This document shows positions 1-9,300 of a stretch of DNA of 64,000 nucleotides, in pieces. Each line of letters starts with the position of its first letter. The first letter of the stretch is position 1. A model generated the notes under the pieces. It had not been told where the DNA came from. It did not search any database and saw only the letters and a program-made list of their open reading frames with translations. This stretch comes from Lactococcus carnosus (lineage in GTDB: Bacteria > Bacillota > Bacilli > Lactobacillales > Streptococcaceae). The DNA lies in contig NZ_CP017194.1 of NCBI RefSeq assembly GCF_006770265.1, positions 1,612,001 through 1,676,000 on the forward strand, given 5' to 3'. The translations under genes and the position numbers were made by a program.

Positions 1-910
1 CAGAACCAGAAGCAAACTGTGCATTATAGATTTCAGAAGAGTCAGCAAAATAAGTTGCCTCTTCATTTTTAACCTTTGTATAGACTTTTTGCGTTGTATG
101 CAACAAAGAGTTAAATTTTTTCGGATCTAACATATCCATGTTAGCATCAAAGTAAGATTTAACATCATAGATATTTTTCATATACCCTGTATACTCATAG
201 CCAAGCGCCCCTAATTCAACAAGTTTGTTGAGTAAAAGAAATCTTAGTTTTCGAGGTGCTTCCTGATGCTGTTCACTTTCCATCATGTCAATCAAGAAAT
301 CCGTATTAATAATATAAATCCCTGTTGACATATTAATCAGGTCATCATCTGAATGATCCTGTTCAGCATAGTTAATCACTGAAGTCACCGTATCCGTTTC
401 ATCCAGTTTCAAGACACTATTAACGGAACTCATCTGATCTTTAGGCATTTTTTTGTAGACAATACTCATGGTTCGTTGGTTAACTTCATGCACATGAATC
501 AATTGGTCCAAATTAATGTTACATAAAATATCAGCAGTTGAAAAAATTGTATATTGACTATATGAGCGGCGTAAGAAAGTCAGCAGTTGTGGATAATAAG
601 TTGGGTCACATACGATTTCCTCACGGTCATCGTTATTATAAAAGCCAACGAAGAAGTGGTTTAATAATGTGTTTAGTCCCCACTCACGGCCTGTTCGGAT
701 ATGGTCGAGAACAGATGGGACATTCTTTTGAGAAAAAATACCATAAATATTGGTAACCCCTGCATTGACGAGATTTGAGAGTTGAAAGTCGATTAAGCGA
801 TACTTGCCATCAAATGGTAACGTCGCAAGTGGTCTAGAATCAACTAATTGACCGAGATTATGTGTGCCTAGCGCATTTCCTAAAATCGCGCAATATTTAG
901 CTGTCTTCAT
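1..910 (-). CDS. glgD: GlgD, glucose-1-phosphate adenylyltransferase regulatory subunit (5' part, runs off the window)
   Basis: The minus-strand frame is open from an ATG at 910 to the window edge, giving about 303 residues of a protein usually near 380 long; the 3' end is missing. It belongs to the ADP-glucose pyrophosphorylase family, with an N-terminal nucleotidyltransferase domain. The start reads [12 protein letters not shown], followed by [17 protein letters not shown]. The strict GGxGxRL loop of GlgC is replaced, as is usual for GlgD, which serves as a non-catalytic or weakly catalytic partner of GlgC in Firmicutes. The start overlaps the last 14 bases of glgC, so the two are translationally coupled. 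Because glgC is broken upstream, this subunit probably has no partner and may also suffer from transcriptional polarity. Confidence 0.9.
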   Translation of the reverse strand, partial: MKTAKYCAILGNALGTHNLGQLVDSRPLATLPFDGKYRLIDFQLSNLVNAGVTNIYGIFSQKNVPSVLDHIRTGREWGLNTLLNHFFVGFYNNDDREEIVCDPTYYPQLLTFLRRSYSQYTIFSTADILCNINLDQLIHVHEVNQRTMSIVYKKMPKDQMSSVNSVLKLDETDTVTSVINYAEQDHSDDDLINMSTGIYIINTDFLIDMMESEQHQEAPRKLRFLLLNKLVELGALGYEYTGYMKNIYDVKSYFDANMDMLDPKKFNSLLHTTQKVYTKVKNEEATYFADSSEIYNAQFASGS

Positions 911-1668
911 TTTCTACCCCCACTACCTCTTTATACCCAACGACTGCGATCTCTTTTTCAGTACCAATAATTTCCACATTGGCACCAATTCGTGTCCCTT
1001 CACCAATAATGGCATATTTGATCACTGCTCCTGACTCAATCACACAATTTGTCATGATGAAAGAGTCTTCGATTACAGCTGTTTCATGAACTTGAACATT
1101 GGTTGAAATAATTGAATGCTTGACTGCACCTGCAACAATTGCACCGTCTACAACGAGTGAATCCCTAACCTGGGCCGTTTCACTAATGAAATTAGGTGGT
1201 GCAAATTCATTATGTGAGTAAATTTTCCAACTCCGATCCCGGCTATCGAGTTCGTTGTCAGGTGAGATATAGGCCATGTTTGCCTCATGCAAGGACTCAA
1301 TCGTGCCGACATCTTTCCAGTAGCCTGAAAACTCGTAGGCATAAACAGGTTCACCTGCATCTAAATAGGCTGGTATGACATTTTTCCCAAAATCACTCAT
1401 ATCTACCTGATTTTTTTCACCATTTGCTAAAATTTGGCGAAGTTCTTTCCAGTTAAAAATATAGATACCCATTGATGCCTTGGTCGATTTAGGATGCTCA
1501 GGTTTCTCTTCAAACTCAACGATACGATTTGACGTATCCGTGTTCATAATACCGAATCGACTCGCTTCGTCCAAAGGGACATCCATAACAGCTACTGTTA
1601 AGGTCGCTTGACTGTCTTTATGGGCACGTAGCATATTGTCATAATCCATTTTATAAATATGATCACCA

Positions 1669-1681
1669 GATAAAATCAAAA
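1669..1681. repeat. Direct repeat (target duplication) left of the IS30 element
   Basis: The 13-bp sequence GATAAAATCAAAA is repeated exactly at 2763-2775 on the other side of the element. It lies in glgC codons for VLILS. The length is far above the 2-3 bp usual for IS30 elements. Confidence 0.85.
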
Positions 1682-2762
1682 GGCAAATTGCAAGTCCAAG
1701 TTAGCCACCCAGATAAACCTGTATCGGCGTGCTGTAATTAAACATTTTTCTTGGATAGTTATTCATCCAAATTTCAATTTGAGCGACCTCTTTCGTGGTC
1801 GTTTTTATTGTGCCTTTAGGCAAAAATCTACGAATCATGCGATTGTGATTCTCGTTAGTTCCTCTTTCCCAACTAGAATAGGCATGAGCATAGTAAATAT
1901 CACAATTAACTGCCTCAGATAAACGAGCAAATTCAGTACCATTATCAGCTGTAATGGACTTAAATTGAAAATTTTGAGTTAATACCTTAAGCTCAGAATT
2001 AACTGCCTCAGAAGATTTATCAGCGATTATTCTGATAATCTCCAAACGACTTTTTCGCTCTGTCAAAGTCAATAAAACCTTGTTTTTAGCCCTTGTTAAG
2101 ACGACAGTATCAATTTCCCAATGCCCTAACTCATTGCGCCTGTTTATATCTTCAGGACGTTCTTCAATGGATTTACCGTAAACTCTAGGATTAGCTGAAA
2201 CCGTCTTGATAACTTTTGTCTTATGTGGATAAAGCATATCTTTACGTTTCAAGCCTAATTTGCCATTATAAATCCAGTTGTAAATGCTTGAGTAGCTGAT
2301 TTGACCATTGAATTTAGCTTTAGCGATCACTTCTGGAGAGACCTTAGCCTTGATGTAATGGATAATTTTTTCCAATACCAGCTTATCAAGCTTTGTGTTT
2401 TTAATAGACTTTTTTCGTTGCTTATGGTACTGTTGATGCGCATACTCGCTACTATAGACGATATGATACGCTCTAAAGGTATCCATTTGTTGGACTTGTC
2501 CTCGCTTGACTTCATTATTGATTGTTTGATGGCTACGACCTAATAACTTAGCAATCTGACGTCGACTCATCCCTTCTTTAAACCATTTTTCGATAAGTTG
2601 TCGTTCAGCTAGTGACAAATGGTTATAAGTTGTGGTGTAATTTTCTTGCATCTCAAAGCTCCTATGACTGGTATCTGTTTAATTACAGCATAGCATCTTT
2701 GAGGTGTTTTTTAGTGGGAAAATTTTTTCCCTGAGGTGGCTAACTTCATTTTACAATTTGGG
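1682..2762 (-). mobile_element. IS30-family insertion sequence inside glgC
   Basis: The element is 1,081 bp. Its ends are imperfect inverted repeats: CAAATTG, then a variable stretch, then AAGTTAGCCACC at both termini (1684 inward, 2760 inward on the other strand). It carries one DDE transposase. It is flanked by the identical 13-bp sequence GATAAAATCAAAA at 1669-1681 and 2763-2775. The outermost two bases are GG on both sides of the plus strand, so the exact tip is uncertain by two bases. Its repeats match those of the second IS30-family copy near 26.4-27.5 kb, although the transposases differ clearly. Confidence 0.92.
1701..2651 (-). CDS. IS30-family transposase
   Basis: This 316-residue protein has an N-terminal helix-turn-helix of the IS30 type (LSLAERQLIEKWFKEGMSRR, then QIAKLLGRSHQTINNEVKRG). 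The catalytic DDE domain shows the first Asp in GHWEIDTVV, the second Asp in ITADNGTEF, and the Glu in RGTNENHNRMIRRFLPKG. Length and motif spacing are those of a full-length, probably active IS30 transposase. It is read in the same direction as the interrupted glg operon. The start is an ATG just inside the inverted repeat at the 2.7 kb end. Confidence 0.95.
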   Translation of the reverse strand: MQENYTTTYNHLSLAERQLIEKWFKEGMSRRQIAKLLGRSHQTINNEVKRGQVQQMDTFRAYHIVYSSEYAHQQYHKQRKKSIKNTKLDKLVLEKIIHYIKAKVSPEVIAKAKFNGQISYSSIYNWIYNGKLGLKRKDMLYPHKTKVIKTVSANPRVYGKSIEERPEDINRRNELGHWEIDTVVLTRAKNKVLLTLTERKSRLEIIRIIADKSSEAVNSELKVLTQNFQFKSITADNGTEFARLSEAVNCDIYYAHAYSSWERGTNENHNRMIRRFLPKGTIKTTTKEVAQIEIWMNNYPRKMFNYSTPIQVYLGG

Positions 2763-2775
2763 GATAAAATCAAAA
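2763..2775. repeat. Direct repeat (target duplication) right of the IS30 element
   Basis: This is the second copy of GATAAAATCAAAA and is identical to 1669-1681. Confidence 0.85.
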
Positions 2776-3240
2776 CATATTCCGGATCCAACTTATCAAT
2801 ATAGCTCATATTTTGGAAAATAGCATGACTCGTTCCCTCAAACCACTTGTTTCCTTCCGTGGCTGAGTAAGGTTGTAAAATCGTCACACCACTATCAATA
2901 CCATCTAATCCCCAAGCAGAACCATTGCCGACATGGGCATTTAGTTTCAGCGGTTCATATTGTGTAATCACCCCAACATTTTTAATCCCTGAATTCACAC
3001 AATTTGAAAGTGCGAAATCAATAATTCGATATCGTCCACCAAATTGCACAGCAGGTTTGGCAATACTAGATGTCAATGCGCCTAGGCGAGTCCCTTGACC
3101 TCCAGCTAAAATCAATGCAAGCATTTCTTCTTTCATACTCTTTCCTCTTTCCTTTGTTATAAAGGTAATCTTGTCACATAGTGGAAAACAACATGGTGCA
3201 TGATAAATTGATTTTTAGTTAGTTCGCGTTGATGATTTAC

Positions 3241-5415
3241 TCAATTGTTGGTTTTTAAAGTCTCATAGTCGGACATGGCTCGCTGCCAAATGCCAAGTTT
3301 AGTAGCACGCTTATAAAATGCATAGACTGTTTTATAAGGCGGGAACCTGTCAGGTAATTTTGTCCATGCACTACCGGTTTGTTTAATGAACAAGACGGCA
3401 CTCACAAGGTCTCGCTTATCATATTTCGATCGTGACCCGACTGGAAAATAGGGGGCTAGTACTGCCCACTGTTGATCCGTGACATAAGCGGCCGTTAGTC
3501 GCTTGTGTGACTTACTACTTAATGCTTCAGTTTGTTTGTCAGTCTCTTCTGCTAATACTTGCCAAATGACCGCACCAAGTGCAGGTAGCGTAAAACTCAA
3601 GGTTTGCTCGTATGTTTTCCATTTGTTTTTTTGCGTTTTTTGATCAGCATTATGAACTTGCCAACCTCCACCAAAGACGGACATCTCCGTATTGAATACT
3701 TCAGTATAAGTACCCGCAAGTGGCACACCTATGGTAAACTGATGGCGTTCGATAGGTGCCATATTAAAGACACATATCAGTAGGTTGCCTGATGCATCTT
3801 TCCGGATAAAACTCAAGACACTTTCTGCTGTATTATCTGCGTCAATTACTTCAAATCCAGAATAATCATGGTCGAGTTCAAATAACTGAGGAAACTCACG
3901 ATAAACATGTGACAAACTGCTTGTGAAGTACTGCATCTGATCATTCAACTCATCGGAAGTCTCCCATTCAAGCTGCCAGTCATATTTCCATTCTAGAAAT
4001 TGACCAAATTCTTGGCCCATGAACAATAACTTTTTGCCCGGGTGACACATTTGATAGGTTAGAAGATTTCTCAGACCGGAAAATTGTTGCTTGCGATCAC
4101 CCCACATTTTATGCATCAATGATTTTTTCCCATGTACAACTTCATCATGGGAGAAGGGCAGGATAAAATGTTCATCCATCATATACATAAAACTAAAGGT
4201 CAAGAGATTAAAATACTGACCACGATAGAGTGGATCCATCTGATAAAATTTTAAAACGTCATTCATCCAACCCATGTTCCATTTGAAGTCGAAGCCTAAG
4301 CCACCCATTTCGACCATACCGGTTATCTTGGTTTGACTCGTCGCCTCTTCTGCTGATAGCATCACATCTGGGTGGGATAATTTGATCACACTCGTTAGTT
4401 TTTTGAAAAAGGCAACCCCATCATGGTTAATATTTGACCCATCTGAATTAGGTGTCCACTCCCCTTGATCATAATCTAAATACAGTGTATTAGATACGGC
4501 ATCAATTCTGACACCATCAAGATGATAAAATTCAATCCAAAATTTTAGGGATGAGATTAAAAAAGATTGCACTTGCGGTTTCGATAAATCAAAGTTTAAT
4601 GCTTGCCAGCCGACATTGCGTGCCTTATTTTTATCTTGGTATTCATAGGTTGGCGTCCCATCATAATAGGCCAAAGCATCATCATTTTGAGAAAAATGGC
4701 CCGGCACCCAATCAATCATCACACCAATTCCTGCTAAATGGGCTGCTTCAACAAAATCCTGAAATGCCTCTGGTGTGCCATAAGTATGCTCCAAGGCAAA
4801 ATAACCAGTAAGTTGATATCCCCAACTCATCCCTAGCGGGTGCGTCATCAAGGGCATAAATTCAATGTGGGTAAACCCCAGCGACTTGACATATGGAATT
4901 AACGTTTTAGCTAAATCTGAGAAAGTATATAAGCGCCCATCATCATGCCGCTGCCAAGAGCTCGCATGTACTTCATAAATACTCACCGGTGAGGTAAACA
5001 TATCCCACTGACGTCGCTTTGTTAACCAGGCCTTATCCTGCCAATCTTTAGGTGAAATATCATAGATCTGGGCTGCTGTATCAGGCCGTTCACCAAACCG
5101 AATGGCATAAGGATCTAGTTTTTCAATCATTTGACCAGTTGAGCGGGTCACAAGATACTTATAAAAGTCGCCACTTGCAACTTGACCTGCTAATAAATAG
5201 ACTTCCCAAACGCCTAAATGATTTAAGGTCATAGGTATCGGCTTACTTCGCCATTGCGTCTTATCGCTGATTAATGCAACCTGCTTTGCATGAGGTGCCC
5301 AAACACGAAAAACGTAGCCGTCTGACGTTCGATGGCAGCCAAGGTAGTGTTGTGCATGAAAATTTTCGCCAGTTGAAAATGTGCTTAATGCCTTATCTAT
5401 TGACTGTTGAACCAT
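3241..5415 (-). CDS. glgB: GlgB, 1,4-alpha-glucan branching enzyme with a C-terminal DUF4096-like transposase domain
   Basis: GlgB introduces alpha-1,6 branches into glycogen. Residues to about 620 form a normal enzyme: a CBM48 N-domain ([13 protein letters not shown]), then a GH13 barrel with nucleophile Asp in GVRIDAVSN, acid Glu in LSAEEAT and the third Asp in [12 protein letters not shown], then the C-terminal beta domain ending LGAVIWQVL. About 100 further residues follow a polar linker ([18 protein letters not shown]). They read [34 protein letters not shown] and LGIWQRAM. This is the pattern of DUF4096, the N-terminal DNA-binding region of IS5-family transposases. The usual length is about 630-650, so 724 is an extension. 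No transposase catalytic domain follows; glgC starts 104 bases downstream. The ATG at 5415 is preceded by a GGAGG-like site. Confidence 0.92.
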   Translation of the reverse strand: MVQQSIDKALSTFSTGENFHAQHYLGCHRTSDGYVFRVWAPHAKQVALISDKTQWRSKPIPMTLNHLGVWEVYLLAGQVASGDFYKYLVTRSTGQMIEKLDPYAIRFGERPDTAAQIYDISPKDWQDKAWLTKRRQWDMFTSPVSIYEVHASSWQRHDDGRLYTFSDLAKTLIPYVKSLGFTHIEFMPLMTHPLGMSWGYQLTGYFALEHTYGTPEAFQDFVEAAHLAGIGVMIDWVPGHFSQNDDALAYYDGTPTYEYQDKNKARNVGWQALNFDLSKPQVQSFLISSLKFWIEFYHLDGVRIDAVSNTLYLDYDQGEWTPNSDGSNINHDGVAFFKKLTSVIKLSHPDVMLSAEEATSQTKITGMVEMGGLGFDFKWNMGWMNDVLKFYQMDPLYRGQYFNLLTFSFMYMMDEHFILPFSHDEVVHGKKSLMHKMWGDRKQQFSGLRNLLTYQMCHPGKKLLFMGQEFGQFLEWKYDWQLEWETSDELNDQMQYFTSSLSHVYREFPQLFELDHDYSGFEVIDADNTAESVLSFIRKDASGNLLICVFNMAPIERHQFTIGVPLAGTYTEVFNTEMSVFGGGWQVHNADQKTQKNKWKTYEQTLSFTLPALGAVIWQVLAEETDKQTEALSSKSHKRLTAAYVTDQQWAVLAPYFPVGSRSKYDKRDLVSAVLFIKQTGSAWTKLPDRFPPYKTVYAFYKRATKLGIWQRAMSDYETLKTNN

Positions 5416-5452
5416 TGCAACCTCCTTGTCATATAACCCTTATTTAATTCTA

Positions 5453-5480
5453 ATTATAGCACAAGGTGAAACCGTTTGCT
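5453..5480 (-). promoter_or_regulatory. glgB promoter -10 with overlapping cre (CcpA) site
   Basis: On the minus strand a perfect TATAAT (5453-5458) lies about 40 bases before the glgB start. Upstream of it, 5467-5480 reads TGAAACCGTTTGCT on the plus strand, which differs from the cre consensus TGWNANCGNTNWCA only at the last base. The site covers the spacer and the expected -35 region, a position that gives repression by CcpA. Confidence 0.65.
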
Positions 5481-5523
5481 TGAATTAGCCTGAAAATTCA
5501 GTATTTAATCGTATTTTTTCATA

Positions 5524-5551
5524 CAAAAAAATCCTTTGTATTAAAACAAAG
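5524..5551 (-). terminator. Intrinsic terminator-like hairpin between the GH13 hydrolase gene and glgB
   Basis: On the minus strand the stem CTTTGT/ACAAAG is followed by GGATTTTTTTG. It would stop readthrough from the manA-hydrolase operon into glgB. Confidence 0.6.
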
Positions 5552-5637
5552 AATTAGTCACTGTTATGCATCCTTATATGCTGTCTATTTACTACAACAT
5601 TCTTTATCATATCTAGGTGTAAAGCAGTTAAATAAAT

Positions 5638-5664
5638 AAAAAAAGACAAGACATCAGTCTTATC
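5638..5664 (-). terminator. Intrinsic terminator after the GH13 hydrolase gene
   Basis: On the minus strand GATAAGAC-TGAT-GTCTTGTC forms an 8-bp stem with one mismatch, followed by a run of T (A at 5638-5644 on the plus strand). It lies 50 bases after the stop codon at 5714. Confidence 0.75.
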
Positions 5665-5713
5665 TAAATTAGCTAACTTTTTTTCAGCAGCCTGATTACA
5701 GCCTATCTGCTTA

Positions 5714-7492
5714 TTATTTTAACTTATAAATACTTTCAAGTGCACCAACAAAAAACGTGGCAAATTCAACCGGTTGCGCTAAAAATGTCATATCCTGTGC
5801 ATTGACTAATACGCCTTCATTTGCAAGATTAAAAATAAAAATCGCAGACTGGGTCTCATCTGTCCGGACAAATCCAAAAATCTTATCTGAATAAAACAAG
5901 CTGATATCACCATTGGCTAACGCAGGTATTGATTTTCTAATCTTAATCCAATTTTGATAAATCTTTTGGCTATCCTGATTGATACTATCCCAAGGGAAAA
6001 ATGCTCTATTATCTGGATCTTTTAGGCCAGTCATCCCTGCTTCATCTCCATAATAAATCGTCGGCACACCAGGTAAGGTCATCAATAAACCAACTGCTAA
6101 ATTAAGTTTTGTCAGATCATGATCAAGCAAGCTTAAAATTCGTTCTGTGTCATGGGTCCCGATATTATTAAAATTATTTAAAAAGACGTCTCTTGGATAA
6201 TTTTCAGATAACTGCATCACTTTTTTCGCTGCTTGTTCTGGTGACAAACCACCTACTAACAAGCCTAAAATAATATCGCGGAATGGGTAGTTCATGGTCG
6301 CATGTAAGCCGTCACCGTATATATACTTACGATATTGGTCATAAGCAACTTTACGTGATGCATCTTCCCATACTTCACCAATTAATACTTGCTCTGGATA
6401 GCGCTCTAAGGTATCCCGAATGCCTTTGATAAAGGTGTCTGGCAGCTCATCAGCTACATCAAGTCGCCAGCCATCAATCCCAAGGCCATTCCATTTATTC
6501 AGAACACTATCTGCATCTCCATAAATAAACTGCTGGAAACTTGTCTTACTTTTATCTATCGTTGGTAGATCTTTAATCCCCCACCACGACTTATAATCAT
6601 CCGGATAATGATTAAATGAAAACCAATCAAAATAAGGAGACTTGCTGGTTTGATAGGCACCTAAGCCACCAGATTTGCCATCAAAATCAAAGTACTTAGA
6701 ATTTCGACCAACATGAGAAAAAACACCATCCAATACCAGTCTCATATCATTTTGGTGCAAGGCAGTAACTAAGGCTTCAAAATCAGCTTCAGACCCTAAA
6801 ATAGAGTCAATTTTCATATAGTCACTTGTATCATATCGGTGCGTACTTCTTGCCTCAAAAATCGGATTAAGATAGAGCGCTGTCACACCCAATGTTTTCA
6901 AGTAAGGCAGCTTACTTATAATCCCTTGTAAATTACCACCATAAAAAGTCCAATGCGTGATATCCCCATTCTTTTCTCGAATATAATAAGGTTTATCTGT
7001 TTCTTTCCCATAAAAGAAGACATCATCCTTTTGATTTGCATGGCCCTTCTGGGCAAAGGCATCTGGGAAAATCTGGTAAAACACAGCATTTCGATACCAA
7101 TCGGGTGCCTTCTCTTTTTTCAAAAAGATGGTTTGTGTATACGGAATAACTGATCCCTCATCCGAATAAGTCATCCCTAACCCACCACCTATGTCTGTTG
7201 CACCATAAAAATAGCGGTATTCATGTGGCCCATCAAACTCAATAACTTGAAAATAATAACGATAAAAGCCAATCTCAGACAAGGTATTTAATGAAAAATG
7301 AAAGTTTTTTTCAGAAGTAGCCGTCATTTTTTCATATGATTTAAATCCTTTTTCGAATTGAATAACAAAATTCACCTCTACATGATGCGGCGTATCAATA
7401 AGTAGATCAAATTCAAAATTTGTCCCAATCAGCGCGGCACCAAAAGGTCTTTTATAGGCAGATAACCAAGAATTGTAGGTAATTTCAGCCAT
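5714..7492 (-). CDS. GH13 alpha-glucan hydrolase (neopullulanase/cyclomaltodextrinase-like), cytoplasmic
   Basis: This 592-residue alpha-amylase-family enzyme likely splits maltodextrins or cyclodextrins inside the cell. An N-terminal beta domain of about 130 residues (CBM34-like) precedes the barrel. Conserved region I is LVLDGVFSHVGRNS, region II is IDGWRLDVADE (nucleophile Asp), region III is LIGEVWEDA (acid Glu) and region IV is NNIGTHDTER. No signal peptide is present, so it acts in the cytoplasm. It starts two bases after the manA stop codon, so the two are co-transcribed and linked to maltodextrin or glycogen breakdown beside glgB. The exact specificity (neopullulanase, maltogenic amylase or cyclomaltodextrinase) cannot be set from motifs. 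Confidence 0.88.
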   Translation of the reverse strand: MAEITYNSWLSAYKRPFGAALIGTNFEFDLLIDTPHHVEVNFVIQFEKGFKSYEKMTATSEKNFHFSLNTLSEIGFYRYYFQVIEFDGPHEYRYFYGATDIGGGLGMTYSDEGSVIPYTQTIFLKKEKAPDWYRNAVFYQIFPDAFAQKGHANQKDDVFFYGKETDKPYYIREKNGDITHWTFYGGNLQGIISKLPYLKTLGVTALYLNPIFEARSTHRYDTSDYMKIDSILGSEADFEALVTALHQNDMRLVLDGVFSHVGRNSKYFDFDGKSGGLGAYQTSKSPYFDWFSFNHYPDDYKSWWGIKDLPTIDKSKTSFQQFIYGDADSVLNKWNGLGIDGWRLDVADELPDTFIKGIRDTLERYPEQVLIGEVWEDASRKVAYDQYRKYIYGDGLHATMNYPFRDIILGLLVGGLSPEQAAKKVMQLSENYPRDVFLNNFNNIGTHDTERILSLLDHDLTKLNLAVGLLMTLPGVPTIYYGDEAGMTGLKDPDNRAFFPWDSINQDSQKIYQNWIKIRKSIPALANGDISLFYSDKIFGFVRTDETQSAIFIFNLANEGVLVNAQDMTFLAQPVEFATFFVGALESIYKLK

Positions 7493-7494
7493 AC

Positions 7495-8439
7495 TTATTC
7501 TCCATCATGGCTAGCAATAATCATTAACTGACCATCAAGCTCCCAACTTGCCATATCACTTGTTAAGATAAAATGATCCCCTTTTTTAACAGGATACCCC
7601 TCGCCTGCTACAGTTAGTGTGCCTTGTCCATCTAGAACAGAACATAGCGTGTAGGCAGCAGTTTTATCAAACTTAGCTAATCCTGAAATTTCCCATTTTT
7701 CTACTGTGAAAAACGTGTTCGAGACATAGGACGTCTTGATTAAATTTGACGTCTCTGTTACAACAACCGTCGTATTTGCTGGCGCACCAAAATTTAGCAC
7801 GTCAATTGATTTGTCAATGTGTAGCTCTCTTAGATTGCCGTGATCATCTTTACGATCAAAATCATATACACGATAAGTCGTATCTGATGACTGCTGAGTT
7901 TCTAAAATAAGAATCCCTTTACCTATGGCATGCATAGTGCCACTTGGTACGTAGAAAAAGTCCCCTGCCTTAACCTGAACTTTTGTCAATAAATGATCCC
8001 AATCCCCAGATTCAATCATCTGACGTAATTCAGCCTTATTTTTAGCATGATGCCCATAAATTATTTCAGCACCTGGTTGCGCTTCAATAATATACCAGCA
8101 TTCTGTCTTACCAAGTTCTCCTTCATTAGCGAGACCATAGGTATCATCTGGATGAACCTGAACACTTAACCAATCATTGGCATCTAAAATTTTTGTGAGT
8201 AACGGAAAGACATCTTTCTTACTATTCCCAAATAAGGCACGATGCGTTTGATACAGTTCATCTAGTTTAACACCTGAGAATGGGCCATTCTTGATGGTTG
8301 ATACCCCATTTGGATGGGCAGAAATTGCCCAGTATTCACCTATCTTATCTGATGGTAGGTCATAGCCGAATCCTTTAAGGTGATCGCCACCCCAAATCTT
8401 TTCTTGAAGTACTGAATCTAAAAATAATGGTTGTGTCAT
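7495..8439 (-). CDS. manA: ManA, mannose-6-phosphate isomerase (class I)
   Basis: The enzyme interconverts mannose 6-phosphate and fructose 6-phosphate. The 314-residue protein has the cupin fold of small Firmicute ManA. Zinc-binding and active-site segments are visible in WLSVQVHPDD, GKTECWYII and FFYVPSGTMHAIG, the last followed by the conserved ILILETQQSSDTTYRVYD. Length is normal. It is the first gene of a two-gene operon with the GH13 hydrolase. It may serve mannose entering by PTS or supply mannose 6-phosphate for glycan synthesis. Confidence 0.95.
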   Translation of the reverse strand: MTQPLFLDSVLQEKIWGGDHLKGFGYDLPSDKIGEYWAISAHPNGVSTIKNGPFSGVKLDELYQTHRALFGNSKKDVFPLLTKILDANDWLSVQVHPDDTYGLANEGELGKTECWYIIEAQPGAEIIYGHHAKNKAELRQMIESGDWDHLLTKVQVKAGDFFYVPSGTMHAIGKGILILETQQSSDTTYRVYDFDRKDDHGNLRELHIDKSIDVLNFGAPANTTVVVTETSNLIKTSYVSNTFFTVEKWEISGLAKFDKTAAYTLCSVLDGQGTLTVAGEGYPVKKGDHFILTSDMASWELDGQLMIIASHDGE

Positions 8440-8630
8440 GTATGACCTCTCTCTACAATGAATTGATCATTGAAAACAATTATGTTACTATTTTACCAAA
8501 TATTTCTGATAAATTGGGGTTTAAAATTAAGAAACTAATTCATTAGAAACAACATATCCATTTGCTGATCCCTATTGTTGAGTGGTCGCATACAAGTTTA
8601 GATTAAGAAAACATTATCTTCCAGAATATC

Positions 8631-8672
8631 AAAAAAAAGCTAATACAAGGATAGCTATCACTTGTATTAGCT
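8631..8672 (-). terminator. Terminator after nusB
   Basis: The minus strand has a perfect 12-bp stem, AGCTAATACAAG pairing with CTTGTATTAGCT, then eight T. It sits directly after the nusB stop and ends the pepP-efp-asp23-nusB unit. Confidence 0.92.
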
Positions 8673-8685
8673 GTTACTAACGCAA

Positions 8686-9300
8686 TTATTCACCTATTTT
8701 GGTTAAAATAGCATTTATAAATTTCGCATCTTTTTCATCGTTAAATACTTTTGCAAGTTCAATCGCTTCATTTATGGCAACAACACGAGGTGTTTCAGAA
8801 AATAGGATTTCAAAGGTCCCTAATCTGAGAATCACACGATTGATTGGCGCTAAACGTTTGATAGACCAGTTTTTAGCCAAGTACAGGCTAATTGCTTCAT
8901 CAACAGCTACTTTTTTAGCACGAACGCCATAGACTAGAGACATCAAAAACTCTAAGTTTTTTTTGTGTATATCATCAAATCTATCGGTCAAAATAGTCGC
9001 CTCAATTGGTGTCTCTACGGCTACTTCTGGTGTAACAGACTCGCTCGTAAACTCTTGTCTCTTAGTCACGCCACCTTCACGATTTGGTGTAAATGAAAAG
9101 ACATTACCAACTTTTTTGGTTTTCTTTTTTATTGCTACCACGGTATCATCAGCTAACGTTTGACTCAAAAGGCGCGCATCGTTTGTCAAGGCAAACATCA
9201 TCGCATCCTCGACTGTTTCATCTGGTATCATCTCTAACAAATATAGGGCTTGTACAGCACGAATTCTAATTTCATGCTGGTTTAACGGCTTAGTCGACAT
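8686..9300 (-). CDS. nusB: NusB, transcription antitermination factor with an internal insertion
   Basis: NusB binds boxA RNA with NusE (S10) and supports rRNA antitermination. The N-terminal helix (NQHEIRIRAVQALYLLEM) and the C-terminal half (APINRVILRLGTFEILF, then VAINEAIELAKVF and KFINAILTKIGE) are typical. Between about residues 50 and 110 is a low-complexity, charged insert (VAIKKKTKKVG to EVAVETPIEATI), which makes the protein 204 residues against the usual 130-150. It overlaps the end of asp23 by 11 bases. Longer NusB forms occur in lactococci, so the insert is probably a lineage feature. Confidence 0.92.
   Translation of the reverse strand: MSTKPLNQHEIRIRAVQALYLLEMIPDETVEDAMMFALTNDARLLSQTLADDTVVAIKKKTKKVGNVFSFTPNREGGVTKRQEFTSESVTPEVAVETPIEATILTDRFDDIHKKNLEFLMSLVYGVRAKKVAVDEAISLYLAKNWSIKRLAPINRVILRLGTFEILFSETPRVVAINEAIELAKVFNDEKDAKFINAILTKIGE

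Larger units (their letters stand above)
897..3136 (-). pseudogene. glgC: glgC, glucose-1-phosphate adenylyltransferase, interrupted by an IS30-family element
   Basis: GlgC makes ADP-glucose, the donor for bacterial glycogen. The 5' part (3136 down to 2763) encodes [20 protein letters not shown] and continues to DPEYVLILS. The 3' part (1681 down to 897) resumes at [16 protein letters not shown] and ends in the left-handed beta-helix domain. Removing the insertion and one copy of the 13-bp repeat TTTTGATTTTATC (minus strand) restores an uninterrupted [15 protein letters not shown] frame, so the gene was intact until the insertion. The N-terminal piece runs into the element and stops after about 141 codons. 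The C-terminal piece has only a TTG as a possible start and lacks the nucleotide-binding loop. Activity is therefore very unlikely. The original product would be about 380 residues. Confidence 0.93.

Noticed and set aside
538-756. 72-codon plus-strand frame
   Set aside because: It lies wholly antisense to glgD, with no ribosome site and no family features.
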